The position numbers and the translations under genes are program-made. A stretch of DNA of 12,294 nucleotides, taken from contig DFGM01000074.1 in NCBI GenBank assembly GCA_002371755.1, forward strand, positions 471 to 12,764. The letters are read 5' to 3'. The stretch's first letter is position 1. Each line of letters opens with the position of its first letter. The notes under the pieces were generated by a model that did not search any database, was not told the origin of the DNA, and saw nothing but the letters and a program-made list of their open reading frames with translations. Source of the stretch: Verrucomicrobia bacterium UBA3750. GTDB lineage: Bacteria > Verrucomicrobiota > Kiritimatiellia > RFP12 > UBA1067. Below, one piece after another: positions 7,490-12,294 of this stretch.

Positions 7490-8683
7490 TTAGCGCATGA
7501 TGACACGCGTGCCCAGGTCGAGCCATTCTGGGATCAGCATAGACCGGTACACTATAGGGCCGGTATCATCCGAGGTTGCGCCCAAAGAGGATATCGAGTG
7601 CGCGTATATATAATAGGTGCTCCAGTCTTGTAGGTTCGTGAATAATACCGAGCTCTTTCCCGTGACCGTGGCCGAAGCTGTGACGCTGTAGACCTCCGGC
7701 TCGTATTCATCCGCAAAGCGTGCATATTCCATCATCACCGTCGACTTGGTCTTATGGTTGTCGGTGGACCAGAAGACTATGGATTCCGTGCCGGTTCCGA
7801 ACGAAACGGGGATGTGGTAATCCGTCATCTCCGTGAGGAGTTCGAGTCTGGCGATAGTGTTTGTGCCGTCAGGACCGACGATGCAGATGGGCATGGTATT
7901 GCCGTATCCATCTTCTGCGGGTACGCAAGCTCTTACGCGCAGCCACTTTGCATTGGGGGGCGGATTCGCGAACGCCGCATAACCTCGGGATTTCGCATCG
8001 CCTATTTCAAGCCGGTTCGACTCGGAATTGTAATAGATGTTGACACTTGCGGAGGGCGACTTGAAAGTGCCTACTTTATCCCAGCCCCAATATGCCACAT
8101 CGTTCCATTTCGAAGCCTTGGTTATCTCCCTGAGCTCAACTACGATCTTTTCGGCGTCCGGGGGCGTTTCCCATGCTATTTCTACTGCATTGTGCCACTT
8201 TCGGGAAACATACATCCATTCCGGGGGCGAGACGAACCTTACGCGCGCCGAATCGAAATAAACATATCCACTTCTGCCGGTGTTCTTCAGCCGGAACGCC
8301 TTTACTCCATCTTCGGAATTCCAAGGCTCCAGAAGGCGATGGTTGAAAGTGCCGTCGCCTGGCGTCACGTCGCGCCAAAGAGACCTGTCGGCGGTTTCCT
8401 GTCCGTCAAACATGGGCACGGCCACGATGGTGCGAGTCGTGTTCGCCGAGGCGCATTCGCCTTCAAGGAGGAGTTGCGTGACGGGATAGTCGAAGACGGG
8501 AGAATCTATGCTGGCGTTGGCGTCATTGAAATACAAGCGTCCGGCGGGGGAATACGTGACATTGGTGAAGACCCAGCCTGCCGTGTTGGTGGACGATTCG
8601 GAGAAGTCGCACGTGACATCCCCCGCGCCGGCGGCAAGGCCGAAGGCGATAGCCGCAACCTGTATGGCGAGGCGTTTCATCAT
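7490..8683 (-). CDS. Secreted beta-rich protein with a fibronectin-III-like region, unknown function
   Basis: I do not recognise this 397-residue protein. It has an N-terminal signal peptide (MMKRLAIQVAAIAFGLAAGAG), so it is exported. Residues 22-150 form one beta-rich module. Residues 152-190 (PPEWMYVSRKWHNAVEIAWE...) look like the first strands of a fibronectin type III fold. Residues about 195-325 are a second beta-rich module similar in pattern to the first. The last 65 residues (TVTGKSSVLFTNLQDWSTYYIYA...) look like the remaining fibronectin III strands. There is no catalytic motif, no lipobox and no evident sorting tag. The ATG at 8683 overlaps the upstream stop as ATGATG; the second ATG at 8680 is equally possible. 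It is the last gene of the pyrF operon and is probably translationally coupled. A role in carbohydrate or surface binding is only a guess. Confidence 0.8.
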   Translation of the reverse strand: MMKRLAIQVAAIAFGLAAGAGDVTCDFSESSTNTAGWVFTNVTYSPAGRLYFNDANASIDSPVFDYPVTQLLLEGECASANTTRTIVAVPMFDGQETADRSLWRDVTPGDGTFNHRLLEPWNSEDGVKAFRLKNTGRSGYVYFDSARVRFVSPPEWMYVSRKWHNAVEIAWETPPDAEKIVVELREITKASKWNDVAYWGWDKVGTFKSPSASVNIYYNSESNRLEIGDAKSRGYAAFANPPPNAKWLRVRACVPAEDGYGNTMPICIVGPDGTNTIARLELLTEMTDYHIPVSFGTGTESIVFWSTDNHKTKSTVMMEYARFADEYEPEVYSVTASATVTGKSSVLFTNLQDWSTYYIYAHSISSLGATSDDTGPIVYRSMLIPEWLDLGTRVIMR

Positions 8684-9360
8684 ACGGCGAAGATGATTTC
8701 CGGGGGTGGGGGCGCCGAAAACGCCATGGGCTTGCCCGTTATCGGATGCTTGAACTCAAGCGACACGGCATGGAGAAGAAGATGCGGAGCCCTCTTCCTT
8801 ATGCGCGCATCCTTTATTTTGTCCCCGTAGAGCTTGTCTCCGACTACGGGGCACCCCAGGTGCGCTGCGACGAGCCGTATCTGGTGGGTGCGCCCGGTCT
8901 CGATGGTGAATTGCACGAGCGCGAGGCCGTTTTTCTTTCCAAGGACTTCCCAATGGGTAATCGCACGCTTGCCGTCTTTTGCGCCAATCTCCATGCGGTG
9001 CGGATCCCAGGGTTTGCGTCCTATCGTGCATTCGAGCGTGCCTTTGGATTCTTTTGGTGCACCGTGGAGTATGGCGAGATACGTTTTGGATACTTCGCCA
9101 TGATGCTCGAATTGTTCGCGCAGTTTGAGATACGCCTGACGGGTACGGGCAAACACCATCACGCCGCTCGTCTCGGCGTCCAGCCTGTGCACGACTCCGG
9201 GTCTTTCCTTGGAGCCGACATCCGCCATTTCGGGATATTCCTTTACGAGCGCCTCCGTGAGCGTGCCCGTTTCGTGGCCGGGCGAGGGGTGCACGTATAC
9301 GAGCGGCGGCTTTACGGCTACCACGATATGCTTGTCCTCGTAGAGTAGCCAAAGCTTCAT
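8680..9360 (-). CDS. RluA-family pseudouridine synthase without S4 domain
   Basis: This enzyme turns uridine into pseudouridine in rRNA or tRNA. The 226-residue protein begins directly with the catalytic domain (WLLYEDKHIVVAVKPPLVYVHP). It carries the family signature GVVHRLDAETSGVMVFAR with catalytic Asp61, then SKTYLA, TGRTHQIR (155-162), VVGDKLYG and HAVSLEFKHP. The N-terminal S4 RNA-binding domain of RluC and RluD is missing, so it is closer in layout to RluA or TruC types. The RNA target cannot be read from the sequence. The start at 9360 overlaps the miaA stop by four bases (ATGA). Longer versions of the frame upstream lie inside miaA and look like shadow coding. Being next to miaA, it may share a tRNA or rRNA modification role. 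Confidence 0.93.
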   Translation of the reverse strand: MKLWLLYEDKHIVVAVKPPLVYVHPSPGHETGTLTEALVKEYPEMADVGSKERPGVVHRLDAETSGVMVFARTRQAYLKLREQFEHHGEVSKTYLAILHGAPKESKGTLECTIGRKPWDPHRMEIGAKDGKRAITHWEVLGKKNGLALVQFTIETGRTHQIRLVAAHLGCPVVGDKLYGDKIKDARIRKRAPHLLLHAVSLEFKHPITGKPMAFSAPPPPEIIFAV

Positions 9361-10064
9361 TGCGCGCTCTCCGTTTCCGTCTCGGCGAAAACGACTTCCC
9401 ACGGGCCCTTCTCCTTCCAGCACGCCCTGACGGCATCTACGCTCGCCTCCACCCAGATGGGAGTCGCCTGGTGGCGGAACCATGTGGCTTGGCGTTTGGC
9501 GAGTTGGCAGGTGCGCACGAATATTTTCTCTTTCGTGTCGCCTTCGCGGTATCCTATCGCCAGGGATGCGGTGCGGCTCCAACGGGGGTATTTCTCATGA
9601 AGCCGCCGTTTTTCCTCATCGAGTCCCAAGGCGTACATTTTATCGAGCCGCCCCGCGATGCGTTCCCTGAGGAGGTCGCGCGGCACGTCCAGGACAGGAT
9701 ATTCGGGAGCCGGAAGCACCCATTTGCGGTCAAGACCGCGCAACAACGCCGAAAAGTAGAGTCCCGTGCCCCCTACTATGACGATAGGCGTCGTTTCGGG
9801 CACGGTTTTCGCCCAGGCGGCGGCGGCCCTGAGCCACGCTCCGGAGGAAAACTCCTCCGCTGGCGTCACGATATCCACTCCGCCCATGCCAAACTCGGCG
9901 ATTTCTTCGCGCGAAGGCTTTGCCGTGCCTATATCCATTCCTTTATATACAAGCATGGAATCGGCACTCAGGATGCGAGCGCCCATTTCGCGGGCCAGGG
10001 CGGCCGCGATGTCGCTCTTCCCGCTGGCCGTGGGGCCGGCAAGCAGATAGGCTTTACGCCTCAC
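9357..10064 (-). CDS. miaA: tRNA dimethylallyltransferase, compact form
   Basis: MiaA transfers the dimethylallyl group to A37 of tRNAs that read codons starting with U. The 235-residue protein has the P-loop GPTASGKS (10-17), SADSMLVYKGMDIGTAKP (33-50), GGTGLYFSALL (98-108), IGYRE and AKRQATWFR (189-197). It is about 70-80 residues shorter than typical MiaA (roughly 300-316). The missing part lies after LLRGL (about 107-111), where the usual insertion domain and the following DPxAAxRIHPND...RALE stretch should be. The frame resumes at PVLDVPRDLLRERI. The start is a GTG at 10064, which overlaps the end of pyrF by 11 bases and follows a weak GGAAGAG. Upstream in-frame codons belong to the pyrF shadow. 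Family is certain; activity of the short form is an open question. Confidence 0.93.
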   Translation of the reverse strand: MRRKAYLLAGPTASGKSDIAAALAREMGARILSADSMLVYKGMDIGTAKPSREEIAEFGMGGVDIVTPAEEFSSGAWLRAAAAWAKTVPETTPIVIVGGTGLYFSALLRGLDRKWVLPAPEYPVLDVPRDLLRERIAGRLDKMYALGLDEEKRRLHEKYPRWSRTASLAIGYREGDTKEKIFVRTCQLAKRQATWFRHQATPIWVEASVDAVRACWKEKGPWEVVFAETETESAQ

Positions 10065-10752
10065 GCATCTCTTCCAATATTGCCAACGCGGCGGCTCTGG
10101 GGTCGGACGCGCCGAGAATGGGCCTGCCCACGACGAGATGGGTCGCACCATCGCGAACGGCATCGGCCGGCGTCGCCACTCGCTTCTGGTCGCCCACAGC
10201 CGCTCCCGCCGGTCTAACACCTGGCGTCACGAATAGCGTCCCCGCTTTCAGCGACGCACTCAGCGCCCCGACTTCCTTCGGCGAACACACAAGACCGTTC
10301 GCTCCGCTCGCAACGGCGAGAAACGCAGCCGCCCGCACCTGTTCGGCAGGCGTGCGCGACGCTACTCCTATATCCTTTAAGTCCTGCTCGTCCATGGAGG
10401 TAAGCACGGTGACGGCAAGAATCTTCGGAGCGGCCGCGCCGAATTCCGCCGCCGCTTCCGCCGCTGCGCGTATCATGGCATTGCCGCCGGATGCGTGTAT
10501 CGTCATCAAATCGACGCCAAGCTTCCCGCCAGACCTAACTGCACGCTCCACCGTGCGCGGGATGTCGTGGTATTTGAGGTCTAGAAACACTCTCTTGCCA
10601 AGGCCCGTCACCGCCTTTACTATGTCAGGACCTTCCGCCACGAAAAGCTCAAGTCCAATCTTGTAGAATGATACCGCATCCCCTACGAGCCGTATCTTCT
10701 GCTCCGCTTCTTCGCGGCTTTGCACGTCAAGTGCCACTATGAGTTCCGCCAT
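10054..10752 (-). CDS. pyrF: Orotidine 5'-phosphate decarboxylase
   Basis: PyrF makes UMP from OMP, the last step of de novo pyrimidine synthesis in the cytoplasm. The 232-residue protein has the usual length of the bacterial family. It shows LIVALDV at the N-terminus and the catalytic Lys/Asp signature FLDLKYHDIPRTV (from residue 56). Later come TIHASGG, TPGVRPAG for the phosphate site, and VVGRPI near the C-terminus. The ATG at 10752 has AAGGAG twelve bases upstream and a nearer AGGT. It heads the operon, with a promoter at 10816-10845, and overlaps miaA by 11 bases at its end. No frameshift or missing active-site residue is seen. Confidence 0.97.
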   Translation of the reverse strand: MAELIVALDVQSREEAEQKIRLVGDAVSFYKIGLELFVAEGPDIVKAVTGLGKRVFLDLKYHDIPRTVERAVRSGGKLGVDLMTIHASGGNAMIRAAAEAAAEFGAAAPKILAVTVLTSMDEQDLKDIGVASRTPAEQVRAAAFLAVASGANGLVCSPKEVGALSASLKAGTLFVTPGVRPAGAAVGDQKRVATPADAVRDGATHLVVGRPILGASDPRAAALAILEEMREA

Positions 10753-10815
10753 TTGACCTGTGTGCTCCTTTCCGTTCTCTGCGTTCCCGCTTTCTTAGAC
10801 GCTTTTCAAGCACTT

Positions 10816-10845
10816 ATTATACCATAACTCGCCCGCGCCGCGCAA
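10816..10845 (-). promoter_or_regulatory. Promoter of the pyrF-miaA-rlu-secreted protein operon
   Basis: The minus strand has TATAAT at 10821-10816 preceded by TATGG (extended -10). A TTGCGC -35 box lies at 10845-10840, with an 18-base spacer. It predicts a start near 10809 and a leader of about 55 bases. The -10 region matches those of pheS and metXW. Confidence 0.75.
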
Positions 10846-10884
10846 GTGCCCAAGTCGAATCTGCGCCATTCACCGGCCTGGCGA

Positions 10885-10918
10885 TTTCTCACTTTTTCTC
10901 AGCTTTTCTCACTTTTTC
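10885..10918. repeat. 10-bp tandem repeat with phased T-tracts upstream of the abi promoter
   Basis: TTTCTCA begins at 10885, 10895 and 10905, exactly ten bases apart, giving units TTTCTCACTT, TTTCTCAGCT, TTTCTCACTT and a fourth TTTC. T-runs of 4-5 bases therefore recur about once per helical turn, the pattern of intrinsically bent DNA. The repeat ends 12 bases before the -35 box of the plus-strand gene. Confidence 0.75.
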
Positions 10919-10930
10919 AAAGGCACCCCC

Positions 10931-10959
10931 TTGCGCCCAGCAAAAATTTTTGCTACAAT
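10931..10959 (+). promoter_or_regulatory. Promoter of the Abi_2 gene
   Basis: There is a TTGCGC -35 box at 10931-10936, a 17-base spacer and TACAAT at 10954-10959 preceded by TGC (extended -10). It predicts a start near 10966, so codons upstream of that point are not part of the protein. Confidence 0.7.
10939..10954. promoter_or_regulatory. Perfect 16-bp palindrome inside the abi promoter spacer, possible operator
   Basis: AGCAAAAATTTTTGCT is a perfect inverted repeat filling the spacer between -35 and -10 and touching the first base of the -10. This is a classic position for a repressor site. It could also be just an A/T-rich symmetric run that adds to DNA bending. Confidence 0.5.
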
Positions 10960-11031
10960 ACACTCAACATACGCGCCGGACCGCTTGCCCGCCTTGTGCG
11001 AGGAATGTCCATAAAGGGCGCGTTTCTTTCT

Positions 11032-12003
11032 ATGCAGATAACAGTCAAATCATCATACCCCAAGGGCTGGCTTGCCTATGACGGCCAAGTCGAGAAACTG
11101 AAGAAGCGAGGTCTGAAAATCGAGGATGTGGAATTTGCCAGGCAGTTCCTTGCTTATTCCAACTACTACCGGTTTACTGGCTACTGCCTCAGATTCCAGC
11201 ACAAGGACGAATCCGGCGAGCGCGTGTTCAATGATGGAGTTTCTTTCTCCGACATCATCGACATCTACGAGATTGACAAAGGCCTCCGAGATTGTATTTC
11301 AGATGCCCTCGGCGCGATTGAGATTAGCTTCCGCTCCGCAGTTGCATACCACTTTGCTGAGGAACACGGGCCTTTTGGACATACGATAAAGGAAAATTTC
11401 GTCCGTCCATTCATAATGCGCCGGACAGATGCAAATGGTCGAGAGCAGCCATCCGCTTATGACGAGTGGCATGAGGGTCTTGTCTCTGAAACACGGCGCT
11501 CAAACGAATTGTTCGTCAAACATTTTGAGGCAAAATATCTCCAGTTCCCAGACCTGCCAATCTGGACTGCGCTTGAGATTTGCTCCTTCGGAACACTCTC
11601 CAAGATGTTCAAGAATATGCTGCGGTTTGACATGAGACCTATCGCCGCAAGATATTCTCTTCAACCTTCGACGCTGGATTCATGCATGCATTCCTTCGTC
11701 TATGTCCGCAACATATGTGCGCACCATAGCAGACTGTGGGACAAGGAGTTCGCCATATCTCCACAACTGCCGCCCGGCAGGAAATGGGATGTCGTGCGCA
11801 ATGCGAACAAAAAGTTGTATGCGGTAGCGATGTTGGTAAATTGGATGCTCGCGCATGATTCCTTCGGGAAAGCGAAGCATTCAAACTGGAAGAGGCGTTT
11901 TGAGGCCGTCATCGACTCCCTCTTCGATAGATTCCCTGAACTAGCACACCACACAGGCATTCCCGCCGACTGGAAGAACCAAGAAATTTGGTCTTCCATC
12001 TAG
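11032..12003 (+). CDS. Abi_2 family (AbiD/AbiF-like) abortive infection protein with HEPN motif
   Basis: The 323-residue protein matches the Abi_2 family, whose known members AbiD and AbiF stop phage growth by abortive infection. The N-terminal hallmark is present: YDGQVEKLKKRGLKIED followed by FLAYSNYYRFTGYCLRF. In the C-terminal half, YVRNICAHHSRLWDKEF holds the RNxxxH motif of HEPN ribonucleases, so RNA cleavage is the probable action. The start at 11032 is chosen because the promoter at 10931-10959 excludes the longer frame from 10846, and because the family homology begins there. An ATG at 11005 is a second choice. No clear antitoxin or partner gene is next to it. It is the only plus-strand gene and looks more AT-rich than its neighbours, in keeping with horizontal gain. 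It converges on a glycosyltransferase gene. Confidence 0.9.
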   Translation: MQITVKSSYPKGWLAYDGQVEKLKKRGLKIEDVEFARQFLAYSNYYRFTGYCLRFQHKDESGERVFNDGVSFSDIIDIYEIDKGLRDCISDALGAIEISFRSAVAYHFAEEHGPFGHTIKENFVRPFIMRRTDANGREQPSAYDEWHEGLVSETRRSNELFVKHFEAKYLQFPDLPIWTALEICSFGTLSKMFKNMLRFDMRPIAARYSLQPSTLDSCMHSFVYVRNICAHHSRLWDKEFAISPQLPPGRKWDVVRNANKKLYAVAMLVNWMLAHDSFGKAKHSNWKRRFEAVIDSLFDRFPELAHHTGIPADWKNQEIWSSI

Positions 12004-12050
12004 CTGGCTCAACCGCCCGCGGAACCTAACCCATCTTCACTATGCAACAA

Positions 12051-12073
12051 AGGCCGCCCTTCAAGGACGGCCT
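12051..12073 (-). terminator. Hairpin terminator between the convergent abi and glycosyltransferase genes
   Basis: AGGCCGCCCT and AGGACGGCCT pair around a three-base loop with one mismatch. On the minus strand the stem is followed by TTTGTTG, a weak T-run, so it mainly suits the glycosyltransferase gene, whose stop lies 50 bases upstream. On the plus strand no T-run follows, so it would be a weak end for the abi transcript. Confidence 0.6.
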
Positions 12074-12122
12074 CTGCTCGATGCAAACAAACGCGCACCT
12101 CCTGTTCAAACTGCCGCTGCAC

Positions 12123-12294
12123 CTACCGCCGCCTGAACACGAAGCCCCAGATCTTGAACAGGTACTTGAGGTAGATGAGCGGCAGGCACGACCAGACGCC
12201 GTGGGAGAGGAGCGCTCGCAGGTCTTCACGGTTAATCTCCACGTTCGAGCGCCAGCCCGCCGTGGACGCCCCGCCCATGCGCATCACGACCACG
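12123..12294 (-). CDS. Family 2 glycosyltransferase, C-terminal end only
   Basis: Only the last 57 residues are in the window. They read VVVMRMGGAST, then NREDLRALLSHGV, then IYLKYLFKIWGFVFRRR before a TAG. This matches the C-terminal pattern of WcaA-type family 2 glycosyltransferases (RMGGxS, NREDxxAL, a hydrophobic segment and a basic end), which build surface polysaccharides. The stop is at 12123-12125 and a hairpin terminator follows. The catalytic domain lies beyond the right edge, so the substrate cannot be judged. The identification rests on a short tail. Confidence 0.7.
   Translation of the reverse strand, partial: VVVMRMGGASTAGWRSNVEINREDLRALLSHGVWSCLPLIYLKYLFKIWGFVFRRR

Noticed and set aside
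9361..9582. Longer N-terminus for the pseudouridine synthase
   Set aside because: This part is an out-of-frame reading of miaA, rich in Arg, with no S4 domain; the ATG at 9360 overlaps the miaA stop in the usual ATGA manner.
10065..10220. Longer N-terminus for MiaA
   Set aside because: It is an out-of-frame reading of pyrF; the P-loop begins 9 residues after the GTG at 10064, as expected for this family.
10846..11031. N-terminal extension of the Abi_2 protein
   Set aside because: It contains the promoter, the palindrome and the phased repeats, and its translation has no family similarity. Homology starts at about 11032.
12026..12229. 67-codon minus-strand frame at the right edge
   Set aside because: It runs through the terminator hairpin and is Ser/Arg/Cys-rich. 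The overlapping frame ending at 12123 matches glycosyltransferase tails instead.

Overview
The window is a compact bacterial segment, moderately GC-rich by eye. Almost every gene lies on the minus strand in tightly overlapping operons. No phage, insertion sequence, rRNA or tRNA was seen. Several traits suggest the PVC superphylum, perhaps a gut Kiritimatiellota/Lentisphaerae-type lineage: a PheS with a four-cysteine insert, a DUF3472-like secreted domain, a Bat-type charged protein ending in NERDW, and a MetX-MetW fusion. This placement is inference, not proof.

Layout, reading leftwards along the minus strand from the right edge. (1) 12123-12294 is the C-terminal end of a family 2 glycosyltransferase, followed by a hairpin terminator at 12051-12073. 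(2) 11032-12003 is the only plus-strand gene, an Abi_2/AbiD-F type protein with a HEPN RNase motif. It has its own promoter, and it is more AT-rich by eye and probably acquired. (3) 10752 to 7490 is an operon of pyrF, miaA, an RluA-family pseudouridine synthase and a secreted beta-rich protein, each overlapping the next by 4-11 bases. (4) 7428 to 2084 is an operon of pheS, a corA-like transporter gene, a secreted Bat-like protein and murG. The murG frame runs without a stop into a signal-peptide-like segment and a DUF3472-like domain. (5) 2083-1641 is a 443-bp intergenic region with nine 22-bp repeat units and the metXW promoter. (6) 1640 to the left edge is a MetX-MetW fusion, cut by the window end.

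The three minus-strand operons with visible starts (pyrF, pheS, metXW) share a nearly identical 20-bp extended -10 promoter. The plus-strand abi gene has a different promoter: phased T-tracts, a TTGCGC -35 box and a 16-bp perfect palindrome in the spacer.

Most genes are housekeeping: pyrimidine, methionine and peptidoglycan precursor synthesis, tRNA charging, tRNA and RNA modification, and divalent cation transport. The most unusual item is the MurG-signal peptide-DUF3472 fusion. It could make a cytoplasmic enzyme and an exported domain from one reading frame. Other points of interest are a MiaA lacking its insertion region, the 22-bp array and the shared promoter class. I did not find a clearly new multi-gene system.
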